Source: Nodosilinea sp. FACHB-131 (GTDB lineage: Bacteria > Cyanobacteriota > Cyanobacteriia > Phormidesmidales > Phormidesmidaceae). From it: DNA of 64,000 bases. A model generated the notes under the pieces. It was not told the origin of the DNA, did not search any database, and was given only the letters and a program-made list of their open reading frames with translations. The stretch spans positions 124,001-188,000 of the forward strand of contig NZ_JACJOF010000012.1 in the NCBI RefSeq assembly GCF_014695395.1, read 5' to 3'. This document shows, piece by piece, positions 7,464-15,537 of the stretch. The translations under genes and the position numbers were made by a program. Numbering within the stretch: position 1 is the first letter of the stretch; each line of letters begins with the position of its first letter.

Positions 7464-8181
7464 ACTCAATGATTCCTTAAAAAAGCGGGGTGTTAATACA
7501 GGGCTAGTGGAAGGTCAATAGAAGCGGGCGTCATCCATAGCAAAATGGCCCCAGAACTAGCCAGAGCGAGTCAGAGGCATTGCTATAGAGATGGGCCGTC
7601 CTACCAAGGCATCTTTGGTAGAACCAACAGCCTGAAGCAAATGGGGGCAAATTTATTTATTCGCTAAACCCTGGGAGTGGGTTTTGGTGCTTAGCCGAGC
7701 CAAATGGTAAATGCACGGGAACCTACGGGAGAAATGCTGCGCTTTTGGTTACAAGACCATTAGCACCGGGCTATTGTTCCCCCTTTTTGGGCCTATTTCC
7801 CAAAAGATTCGGTTAAATCAGCCTTAGGAGATAGGGCGATCGCCCCTTTCCGCCCTTTCAAGCTCAGTTTAGTCACTTCTGCTCTAAAGCGCCTGTGCCA
7901 ACGGAGAGGCTTTGCGAATCACTATTCCAACCGATGACTGATGGCTTCTAAACCTCAGCCTTAGAAAAACCGGCGTATCCTAGTACTCGAACCAAGCTAA
8001 TCGTGACAAGCTCTAGCGGCTGAGGGGTCAGGGTTTAAGGTGTCCGGTCTAAGGCAGGTCGTCGCCCTAAAACCTTGAACCCGCAACCTTGAACCCCTAA
8101 TAACCCCTCATCTTCGGCTTGGCAGACAACCAGTAACAGACCCCTTGACCTGCATCTGCGCACAGCGAGCGCTAACCCACC
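7464..8181. other. Long spacer between divergent SLH and oxidoreductase genes
   Basis: About 720 bases without a gene. The part next to the SLH gene probably holds its promoter and a long leader. A weak hairpin (TTTTGGG 7785-7791 with CCCAAAA 7799-7805) is visible. The right part contains the family 2 repeat copy C. No small gene or RNA could be supported. Confidence 0.5.
7995..8108. repeat. Heptamer-based repeat, family 2 (copy C)
   Basis: Left flank TCGTGACAAGCTCTAGC matches copy B closely. It is followed by GGTTTAAGG and GGTCTAAGG units, then AAAACCTTGAACCC and AACCTTGAACCCC units, so the ends can pair. It lies just upstream of the oxidoreductase gene at 8182. Confidence 0.6.
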
Positions 8182-9204
8182 ATGAAAGCTGTTGCCCTGA
8201 CCCACTACTTGCCCATCAGCGATCCAGAATCGCTCTTCGATGCTCGTCTGCCCAAGCCCAGCCCTGCGGGCCAGGACATTCTGGTGCGGGTAGAGGCGGT
8301 CTCGGTAAATCCGGTTGACACCAAGGTGCGTGCTCCTAAGGACAAAGTTGAAGACACCCCTAAGGTGCTGGGCTACGATGCCGCTGGCGTGGTTGAGAGC
8401 GTTGGCGATGCGGTGACCCGCTTTAAACCCGGCGATGCGGTTTACTATGCGGGCGACATCACTCGCCCTGGCTCCAACGCTGAGTTTCAGCTAGTGGATG
8501 AGCGCATTGTGGGTGCCATGCCTCAGACCCTCTCCTTTGCCGAGGCCGCCGCCTTGCCCCTCACCACCCTCACTGCCTGGGAAGCCCTGTTTACCCGCCT
8601 GGGCATCAACCGGGCCGGTGGCAACCGGGGCGATTCAATTTTGATCATTGGTGGAGCTGGGGGTGTGGGATCGATCGCCATTCAGCTAGCCAAACTAGCT
8701 GGGTTGGTGGTGATTGCCACCGCATCGCGGCCCCAGTCGCAGACCTGGGTGAGAGAGCTAGGCGCTGACCACAGCGTGGACTACAGCGATGCGCTGATCG
8801 AAGAACTGACCCAGCTCGGCTACCGCGAGGTCGACTTCATTGCCAACTTCAGCGATACCGATACCTACTGGGGCGTGATGGCCGAGCTGATTCGCCCCCA
8901 GGGCAAAATCGTTGGCATCGTCGGCAATACCGATCCCCTAGACCTCAACCTGCTGAAGAACAAAAGCGCCACCTTTGCCTGGGAGTTTATGTTCACCCGC
9001 TCGATGTACCAAACCGCCGACATGGCCGACCAGGGCAAGCTGTTGGATGAGGTCGCTGCCTTGGTAGATGCGGGCAAACTGCGCACCACCTTGGGGCAAA
9101 CGCTCTCGCCCATCAACGCGGCCAACCTGCGCCAGGCCCACGCCCAGCTAGAGTCGGGGCGGACGATCGGCAAGCTGGTATTGGCGGGTTGGAGAGAAGG
9201 TTAG
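8182..9204 (+). CDS. Zinc-free MDR alcohol dehydrogenase/quinone oxidoreductase family protein
   Basis: A 340-residue medium-chain dehydrogenase/reductase. The N-terminal GroES-like half carries SVNPVDTKVR, typical of the adh_fam_1 / zeta-crystallin-like branch, and the middle has a Rossmann nucleotide site, IIGGAGGVGSIAIQLAKLAG (about residues 155-174). The Cys and His residues that bind catalytic zinc in true alcohol dehydrogenases are absent, so a NADPH-dependent quinone or enone reduction is more likely. Length is normal for the family. It appears to be a single-gene unit; the substrate is unknown. Confidence 0.88.
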   Translation: MKAVALTHYLPISDPESLFDARLPKPSPAGQDILVRVEAVSVNPVDTKVRAPKDKVEDTPKVLGYDAAGVVESVGDAVTRFKPGDAVYYAGDITRPGSNAEFQLVDERIVGAMPQTLSFAEAAALPLTTLTAWEALFTRLGINRAGGNRGDSILIIGGAGGVGSIAIQLAKLAGLVVIATASRPQSQTWVRELGADHSVDYSDALIEELTQLGYREVDFIANFSDTDTYWGVMAELIRPQGKIVGIVGNTDPLDLNLLKNKSATFAWEFMFTRSMYQTADMADQGKLLDEVAALVDAGKLRTTLGQTLSPINAANLRQAHAQLESGRTIGKLVLAGWREG

Positions 9205-9515
9205 CCTGCTAGCCAAGCAGCACCGAGCCGCCACTCAACCAGAATCTTTACAGGCTGTAACCGTAGTCGCTAGCGCAATCACTGGCAGGTTAGGACTCTG
9301 TAAGGGGCCTGTGGCAGGCAGTCTCGCTGACGTTATCCTCTGTGGTCTGGTCAGCGCTACGGGCGCGTAGGGGTGGTGGGATAAGGTTAGTCTTGGGCCC
9401 TCTGTCCGCTTATATAATTGCAGTAGCGCTAGGTCTGACGATCGCAATGAATCCTGATTAGCGATCGCAGAACTGGGCTACGGATACAGCGATCGCTACC
9501 CAATTCCGGGGCCGC
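9205..9515. other. Spacer ahead of the STAND regulator
   Basis: About 310 bases with no supported gene. A 5-codon frame starting at the ATG at 9447 ends at once and is not the missing N-terminus of the downstream gene. No sign of the HTH-type N-terminal domain that many cyanobacterial NB-ARC/WD40 proteins carry was found in the other frames. Confidence 0.5.
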
Positions 9516-12500
9516 GTGTTGAAAAACTCTCCAGGTTCGAACCCTGCCATCGACTGGGGCGAAGCTCCAGATGTCTCGGTTTTCTTCGGTCGCGACGTGG
9601 AGATTGCCACCCTGTCGCGCTGGGTAATCGACGATGGCTGTCGCTTGGTAGCGGTGTTGGGCATGGGCGGCATCGGCAAAACCACCCTGACCGCCAAGCT
9701 AGTCGAAACCCTAGTAGACCTGCCCCAGGCTCCCTTTGAGAAAATTATTTGGCGATCGCTACGCCACGCCCCCAGGCTCGACGAACTGCTCGAAGATCTG
9801 GTGGGGTTTGTCTCTGACCAGCACGATACCCGAGGCACGCTAAAACAGCTGCTCTACTGGCTGCGGCAGTCCCGGTGTCTGCTGATGCTCGACAACATGG
9901 AAACCCTGTTGCACGAGGGAGAGCGAGCGGGCTATTTTCGTGATGGCTATGAAGACTATGGCGACCTGCTGCAGCTTGTGGCCGAAACCCGCCACCAAGG
10001 CTGTGTGGTGCTGACCAGTCGAGAGCAGCCCGCCGTAGTGGGGATGTTGGCCGGCAACGAGTTGCCGGTGCGATCGCATCTGCTGACCGGGTCCCTAGAA
10101 GCAGCCCTCGCCCTGTGTGAGGCCAAAGGGCTAACCGGCTCCGACGCCGAAAAGCGTCAGCTGACCCACCGCTACGGCAACAGCCCCCTAGCCCTAAAGA
10201 TTGTTGCCACCTCTATACAGAGCCTGTTTGACGGAGATATTGCCGCGTTTCTGGCCGAAGACACCGTTATTTTTAACGGTCTGCAGCGCCTGCTCAACCA
10301 GCAGTTTCGGCGGCTGTCTAAGCTAGAGCGAACGGTGATGTACTGGCTGGCCATCAACCGCGATTGGACTTCGATTTCAGAGCTGGTGGCCGATATTCAG
10401 CCCTCGGCCTCTCGCCCGCAGGTGCTCGAAGTCTTGGAGTCACTGCGCTGGAGAAGCTTGATTGAGACTCAGTCGGGGCGCTACAGTCAGCAGCCCGTGG
10501 TGATGGAGTACGTCAGCGACCAGCTAATTGAGCAAATTTCCCACGAGTTGGCCAGTGCCGAGCCAGTTCTGTTTCTGCGCCATGCCTTACTCAAAACCAC
10601 CGTAAACGACTACCTGCGCAACAGTCAGCGGCGGCTGATATTGCAGCCGATCGCCCGCCAGCTCAGCCAAACCTTTAGCTCTGAATCGGCTCTAGAGCAG
10701 CAAATGCTGCTGCTGCTGGAGGTTGTGCGCTGCCGCGAAACTCAGATGCCGGGCTATGGGGGCGGCAATCTAATCAATCTCTGTGCTCAGCTGGGCCTCG
10801 ACCTGGCTGGCTACGATTTTTCTCACCTCAGCCTGCGCCACGCCTGTCTGCCTAAGGCCAAGCTGCACCGGGTCAATTTTACCCAGGCCCATTTTGTCCA
10901 TGCGGTCTTTAGCCAGACCTTTAGCAGCATTTTATCTATAGCCTATAGCCCAGACCGCACCTTGCTGGCGGCTGGAGACAGCAACGGTGGGCTACGAGTG
11001 TGGCGACTGGCCGACTATCAGCTGCTTTTAACTGTACAGGGGCACACCGACTGGGCTAAGGCGGTGGCCTTTAGCCCCGATGGGCGCACCCTGGCCAGTG
11101 GCGGTGACGATGCCATGATTCACCTGTGGGATATCAGTACAGGCCAGGCGGTGCAAACTTTCTCGGGTCACACCAACTATGTGCAGGCGATCGCCTTTCA
11201 TCCCCAGGGGCAGCTGGTCAGCGGCAGCCACGACGGCACCCTCAAACTGTGGGATACCCACACCGGCAGTGCCGTGGCGACCCTTGTGGGCCACAGCGCC
11301 CCAGTGCGCGCCGTGGCCTTTAGCCCAGACGGCACCTATTTGGCCAGCGGCAGCTCCGACTGCACGGTAAAACTCTGGGACGCCGCCACGGGCAGCTGCT
11401 TGAGCACTCTGGAGGGCCATCGCGATCGCATCTGGACGCTAGCCTGGCATGGGGATAGTAAAACCCTAGCCAGCGGCAGCTCTGATAAAACGATTCGGCT
11501 GTGGGATGTGGCTACGCAGACCTGCCGTCTGACTCTGTATGGCCACAGTCACCCCGTTCTCGCCGTGGACTTTAGCGCCGATGGCCAGCTGTTGGCCAGC
11601 AGCAGCGCCGATCAGACTATCAAACTGTGGGAGATGCCATCGGGCAACGCGCTGCGCACCCTGCGCGACCACCACGACTGGGTGTGGGCCTTGGCCTTTA
11701 ACCAGCCGCAGCTGGCCAGCGGGGGAGATGACCAAACCCTGAAATTTTGGGACGTGCAGACCGGTCACTGTCTGAAAACCCTGCGGGGGTTTACCAACCA
11801 GATCTTTGCGGTCGCTTTTCATCCCCACCAACCCTGGCTGGTGAGTGGCAGCCTAGACGGCCTAGTGCGCCTCTGGAACTGGCAGACTGGGGAAACCCTG
11901 GCAACTCTGGCGGGCCATAGTCTCTGGGTGCGCGCCACTCAGTTCAGCCCCGATGGCTGCACCCTGGCCAGCAGCAGCACCGACAAAACAATTTGCCTAT
12001 GGGACGGGCGGGCGATCGCTCAGTCCCCGCGAGCAAGAACCAGCCAAATTCTGCGGGGCCACACCGACTCGGTGCGTTCCCTCGCCTGGGACCCCACCAG
12101 TCAGTGGCTGGCCAGCGGCAGTGCCGATGGCACCATTCGGCTGTGGCAGGTGGCCACTGGTCAATGCCTGCGGGTGTTGAGCGGCCACACCAACAAGGTG
12201 CGATCGGTGGCCTGGAATCCGGTGCAGCCCCTGCTCGCCAGTGGCGGCGATGACGAAACCCTGCGGATCTGGCATACCGAAACCGGCGAGCAGATGTGGC
12301 TGTTGCAGGGCCACGACAAGTGGCTGCTCACCGTCGCTTGGCACCCCAACGGCCAGTGGTTGGCCAGCGGCGGGGCCGACCAGACCATTCGCCTGTGGGA
12401 TAGCGCCAGCGGCGAACTGTTGCAGGTCTTTAGGGGCCACCGCAGCCAGGTGCAGGCGGTGGTGTTTAGCCCGGTGGAGCCCATTTTGGCTAGCGCCAGC

Positions 12501-13739
12501 GGCGACTCCACCATCCGGCTCTGGGATATTGAGACTGGAGCGGTCCTCCGCACCCTGGGCGGTCACACCAACCAAGTGCAGGCCGTGGCCTTTAGCGCCG
12601 ATGGGCAAACCTTGGCCAGCAGCAGCAACGACGGCATGATCAAACTCTGGTGCTGTGCCACCGGCGAGGAGGTGCGATCGCTCCAACCCGAGCGACCCTA
12701 CGAAGGCATGGTGATCACGGGAGTTCAGGGACTCACCGCCGGTCAGCTAGCGGTGCTCAAGGAATTGGGGGCCGTCGATCACGCCTCGCCCCCTGAACTA
12801 CCGCCTGAGCCACCCGCGGCTCCAAGCCAGTCCTTAGGAGCCGACTCAGTCTGGGAAACCGCTGCCAACTTTCCCAGCCACCTCACCGGCTACGACCCTA
12901 CTCTGGGCTGGAGGGGGCCAAGCACTGAGTCCTCAATCATTGGCGCGGCCTTGACCCCAAGGCCGCCAGAGGTGAGTGGAGTTGCTCCGGCCTCTGATCT
13001 GCCGGTGCCCAGGTTACAAATACAGCTCTTTAATGACTTCAGCCTGCGCTACGAAGGCGAGGCTGTGGCTGTCACCAATGAGCGATCGCAGGCCCTGCTG
13101 GCCTATCTGGTGCTTCATCCCCACAGCCCCCACCGACGTCAGCAGATGGCCTACTCTCTCTACCCAGATATGGGTGAGGCCCAAGCCCGCACGGCACTGC
13201 GTAAGGATCTCTACAACCTGCGGCAGGCGCTGCCTGAGCCAGACTCGTTTTTGCACATTGAGGCTCAGCTGGTGCAGTGGCGACCAGGGTCCAGCTTCAG
13301 CCTCGACGTGGCTGCCTTTGAAGCCGCCCTAAACCGCGCCGAGATTGCCCCTGCCGAAAATCGGGCCAATCAGCAGCACGACATCGAGGCGGCGATCGCC
13401 CACTACACGGGTGCCCTATTGCCCCAGCTAGACTACGAGTGGCTAACGCAGGCCCGAGAACGCCTCCACCAGCGTTACCTGGAGGCGCTAGATCGGCTGA
13501 TTGCTTTGCTTCAGCACCAGCAGCAGTATCCCCAGGCCATTCGCTATGGTCAACTGCTGCTGCAAACCGACCCCCTGCGCGAATCGACTTACCAAGCGCT
13601 AATGCAGCTCCACAGAGAGAACGGCGATCGCGCCACGGCCATTCAGATCTATCACCAGTGCATGCAGGTCTTGCAGGATGAGTTGGGCCTCGACCCCAGC
13701 GCCGACACTCAGCGGATTTACCAAACCCTGCTGCAATAG
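9516..13739 (+). CDS. STAND regulator: NB-ARC ATPase, pentapeptide-like spacer, 14 WD40 repeats, SARP/BTAD output
   Basis: A 1407-residue multidomain protein. The N-terminal DWGEAPDVSVFFGR leads into a STAND ATPase with Walker A GMGGIGKTT (residues 49-57) and a Walker B-like LLMLDN. Around residues 425-470 is a pentapeptide-like stretch (LAGYDFSHLSLRHACL). WD40 repeats fill about 472-1047; I count 14 W/F-D-type ends (LWD, LKLWD, IRLWQ...), enough for two seven-bladed propellers. After a Pro-rich linker, residues 1165-1407 are a SARP-type winged helix plus BTAD helices (QTDPLRESTYQALM...ELGLDPS). STAND proteins switch on by nucleotide-driven oligomerisation after a ligand is sensed, here probably by the propellers; SARP domains bind promoter repeats. 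The start is uncertain: the GTG at 9516 has no clear ribosome-binding site, but the frame is closed at 9461. Confidence 0.9.
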   Translation: MLKNSPGSNPAIDWGEAPDVSVFFGRDVEIATLSRWVIDDGCRLVAVLGMGGIGKTTLTAKLVETLVDLPQAPFEKIIWRSLRHAPRLDELLEDLVGFVSDQHDTRGTLKQLLYWLRQSRCLLMLDNMETLLHEGERAGYFRDGYEDYGDLLQLVAETRHQGCVVLTSREQPAVVGMLAGNELPVRSHLLTGSLEAALALCEAKGLTGSDAEKRQLTHRYGNSPLALKIVATSIQSLFDGDIAAFLAEDTVIFNGLQRLLNQQFRRLSKLERTVMYWLAINRDWTSISELVADIQPSASRPQVLEVLESLRWRSLIETQSGRYSQQPVVMEYVSDQLIEQISHELASAEPVLFLRHALLKTTVNDYLRNSQRRLILQPIARQLSQTFSSESALEQQMLLLLEVVRCRETQMPGYGGGNLINLCAQLGLDLAGYDFSHLSLRHACLPKAKLHRVNFTQAHFVHAVFSQTFSSILSIAYSPDRTLLAAGDSNGGLRVWRLADYQLLLTVQGHTDWAKAVAFSPDGRTLASGGDDAMIHLWDISTGQAVQTFSGHTNYVQAIAFHPQGQLVSGSHDGTLKLWDTHTGSAVATLVGHSAPVRAVAFSPDGTYLASGSSDCTVKLWDAATGSCLSTLEGHRDRIWTLAWHGDSKTLASGSSDKTIRLWDVATQTCRLTLYGHSHPVLAVDFSADGQLLASSSADQTIKLWEMPSGNALRTLRDHHDWVWALAFNQPQLASGGDDQTLKFWDVQTGHCLKTLRGFTNQIFAVAFHPHQPWLVSGSLDGLVRLWNWQTGETLATLAGHSLWVRATQFSPDGCTLASSSTDKTICLWDGRAIAQSPRARTSQILRGHTDSVRSLAWDPTSQWLASGSADGTIRLWQVATGQCLRVLSGHTNKVRSVAWNPVQPLLASGGDDETLRIWHTETGEQMWLLQGHDKWLLTVAWHPNGQWLASGGADQTIRLWDSASGELLQVFRGHRSQVQAVVFSPVEPILASASGDSTIRLWDIETGAVLRTLGGHTNQVQAVAFSADGQTLASSSNDGMIKLWCCATGEEVRSLQPERPYEGMVITGVQGLTAGQLAVLKELGAVDHASPPELPPEPPAAPSQSLGADSVWETAANFPSHLTGYDPTLGWRGPSTESSIIGAALTPRPPEVSGVAPASDLPVPRLQIQLFNDFSLRYEGEAVAVTNERSQALLAYLVLHPHSPHRRQQMAYSLYPDMGEAQARTALRKDLYNLRQALPEPDSFLHIEAQLVQWRPGSSFSLDVAAFEAALNRAEIAPAENRANQQHDIEAAIAHYTGALLPQLDYEWLTQARERLHQRYLEALDRLIALLQHQQQYPQAIRYGQLLLQTDPLRESTYQALMQLHRENGDRATAIQIYHQCMQVLQDELGLDPSADTQRIYQTLLQ

Positions 13740-14036
13740 GCTAGCTCCACAGCTATGGCCATTGCCCCATTAATTAGAAATCTTTGAAAACGTTCCAATG
13801 TTTGAACGTTTAGATTTTGCAACATTTCAACTGAACGGTCTGAACTGAACTGGGGACGGCGATAACGCCCTTCTACCCACTGCTATTTATCCCTAGCTAG
13901 CTCAACAGAACGCTGTTGGAACGCCCCGGAACGGTTTAGTAACGCCTCGCTCCTTAGGGTAGAACCAACCTGATAGATGACTCAGTTCGATAGCTACACC
14001 TGAACTGATTTATTTAGCCCCCAAGGAGCCAAATTC
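13740..14036. promoter_or_regulatory. Spacer with inverted repeat upstream of the repeat-protein gene
   Basis: Contains an AACGTTC (13789-13795) / GAACGTT (13804-13810) inverted repeat with an 8-base centre, and several more GAACG/AACGG words nearby (13920-13945). This could be a regulator binding site about 230 bases upstream of the gene at 14037, or part of the end of the STAND transcript. Unproven. Confidence 0.3.
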
Positions 14037-14486
14037 ATGAAACGTTTTGCACTGTCTATACTAGCTGCCTCTGCTGCTGCGATCGCGATTGTTCCCGTTG
14101 CCTATGCCGTTGACTTCGAACAGCTGCGGCAGGAAAACCTCGACAAGGATGCTGTTAACTTTGACCGCACCCGTCGCGAGAACTTGGAGAAATCTAACGC
14201 AGTTGACTTTGATCAGCTGCGGCAGGAAAACCTCGACAAGGATGCCGTTAACTTCGATCGCACTCGTCGCGAGAACCTGGAGAAATCTAGCGCAGTTGAC
14301 TTTGATCAGCTGCGGCAGGAAAACCTCGACAAAGACGCCGTTAACTTCGATCGCACCCGTCGCGAGAACCTAGAGAAATCCAGCGCAGTCGACTTCGAGC
14401 GACTGCGGTTGGAAAACCTTGAAAAAAGTGCTTTCAATCCTGATGAGCTGCGGCGAGAACATCTAGGATTCAACCTCACTCACTAG
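14037..14486 (+). CDS. Exported protein made of 31-residue tandem repeats
   Basis: A 149-residue protein with a clear Sec signal peptide (MKRFALSILAASAAAIAIVP..., cleavage near AYA-VDF, residue 24). The mature part is three nearly identical 31-residue units plus a diverged fourth. Each unit is two related halves of 15 and 16 residues of the form [V/F][D/N]F-x2-x-R-x-ENL-x-K, highly charged and probably helical. I do not recognise the family. There are no cysteines and no membrane anchor, so a soluble periplasmic or extracellular role is inferred. A GGAG lies about 9 bases ahead of the ATG, which is preceded by an AT-rich leader. The next gene starts 170 bases further on. Confidence 0.85.
   Translation: MKRFALSILAASAAAIAIVPVAYAVDFEQLRQENLDKDAVNFDRTRRENLEKSNAVDFDQLRQENLDKDAVNFDRTRRENLEKSSAVDFDQLRQENLDKDAVNFDRTRRENLEKSSAVDFERLRLENLEKSAFNPDELRREHLGFNLTH
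14109..14483 (+). repeat. 93-base tandem coding repeats
   Basis: Units at 14109-14201, 14202-14294 and 14295-14387 are almost identical in DNA, including third codon positions, followed by a shorter diverged unit at 14388-14483. The DNA similarity points to recent duplication or gene conversion. Unit length is a multiple of three, so copy changes keep the frame. Confidence 0.9.
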
Positions 14487-14516
14487 GTTGCGGTTTTGTA
14501 GATGACTCCGGCCCTA

Positions 14517-14546
14517 GCAGTGTCCCCAGAGAGCTGGGGGCACTGC
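14517..14546 (+). terminator. Hairpin after the repeat-protein gene
   Basis: GCAGTGTCCCCA (14517-14528) pairs with TGGGGGCACTGC (14535-14546) around a 6-base loop; 12 pairs with one G-T wobble. No T-run follows, so it is a possible stabilising 3' hairpin or weak terminator rather than a clear rho-independent one. Confidence 0.45.
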
Positions 14547-14656
14547 CCCACTCAAACCTGAACGCGCAAGTTCAGAACGAGTATTGCAAAGAACTTGATA
14601 GCAAATGACATCTCGAACAGCACAGTCCAGCCCCAACTATGCAGGAGAATTATCCA

Positions 14657-15298
14657 ATGCAGAACACAAATTCTGAATTCAAAATTATGGGTCTAAACCA
14701 TGTCGCTCTAGTCTGCAAAGACATGGAACGCACGGTTGAGTTTTACACCAATGTGCTCGGCATGAAGCTTATCAAAGCCTTTGATCTGCCAGCCGGTCTT
14801 GGACAGCACTTCTTCTTCGACATGGGTGAGGGTGAGGCACTCGCCTTCTTCTGGTTCACCGAAGCCGCCGATCGCCAACCTGGGCTTTCAAATCCTCGGG
14901 GAAGCCTTGATATGGCAGTTGATTTTAGCGATCCAGCTTCCCTGGTCTCATCCCACGGCTCAATGAATCATTTCGCCTTTAATGTGCCAGCAGAGAACAT
15001 CGAGGCATACCGACAAAAACTGATCGAAAAAGGTGTTCCGGTCAGTCCGGTAATTCATCACGATAACTCGCCAACGCAGGCCTCAGAACAGGTCAATGAC
15101 CAGACCTTCGTGAGCTCGATCTATTTCCAAGACCCAGACGGTATCGTGCTCGAATTCGCCGGTTGGCATCGAGAGTTCAACCCGTTGTATGGCGACACTA
15201 CCGATTGCCAGCCGGCCACCCCAAAGGATGTTGAAAAATATCGGGCAGCCGGTAGAGCCTTTGCCATGTCCATGGCCGCTGCCAACGCGGCGGCGTGA
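14657..15298 (+). CDS. VOC-family (glyoxalase/dioxygenase-like) enzyme
   Basis: A 213-residue vicinal-oxygen-chelate protein. The first beta-alpha-beta module opens with GLNHVALVCKDMERTVEFY, the second is marked by SMNHFAFNVP and ends with IYFQDPDGIVLEFAG. His and Glu residues at these positions are the usual metal ligands of glyoxalase I, bleomycin-resistance and extradiol-dioxygenase relatives. The second ATG (14657) is chosen over 14639 because AGGAG at 14643-14647 is correctly spaced from it. The C-terminal 45 residues (from about WHREFNPLYGD) extend beyond the core. Neighbours are secreted proteins and other detoxification-type enzymes; the substrate is unknown. Confidence 0.88.
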   Translation: MQNTNSEFKIMGLNHVALVCKDMERTVEFYTNVLGMKLIKAFDLPAGLGQHFFFDMGEGEALAFFWFTEAADRQPGLSNPRGSLDMAVDFSDPASLVSSHGSMNHFAFNVPAENIEAYRQKLIEKGVPVSPVIHHDNSPTQASEQVNDQTFVSSIYFQDPDGIVLEFAGWHREFNPLYGDTTDCQPATPKDVEKYRAAGRAFAMSMAAANAAA

Positions 15299-15537
15299 GC
15301 AATTGGCCCGATTGACCGAGCCTCTGAATTTTTAAGTTCAGCAAAGTTGCCCGCAGTTGGCGACTGTGCGACCTACTTAGCACTCGGCGGCTTCCGATGG
15401 AGGACGCCCAAACCTTAGGGGATGTGTTTCCCCTTGGGGCGGTTCGCTGTTGTCTTTGAGCGGGGAACGGCGATCGCAAAGCAGCATCCCCTGATGCCGT
15501 GCACGCTCAACGTATTTACACCACAAGGAATTTGATC

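Noticed and set aside
9530-9550. GGTTCGAACC, like a tRNA T-arm, at the start of the STAND gene
   Set aside because: The T-stem has a mismatch, no matching 5' acceptor arm or anticodon arm lies upstream, and the bases are explained as codons of the STAND protein.
11997-12686. Reverse frame of 229 codons opposite the WD40 region
   Set aside because: Produced by the repeated WD40 codons; the forward frame carries all the domain motifs.
14109-14483. Direct repeats that could suggest a CRISPR array
   Set aside because: Repeats are contiguous 93-base coding units without spacers, in frame in a protein with a signal peptide.
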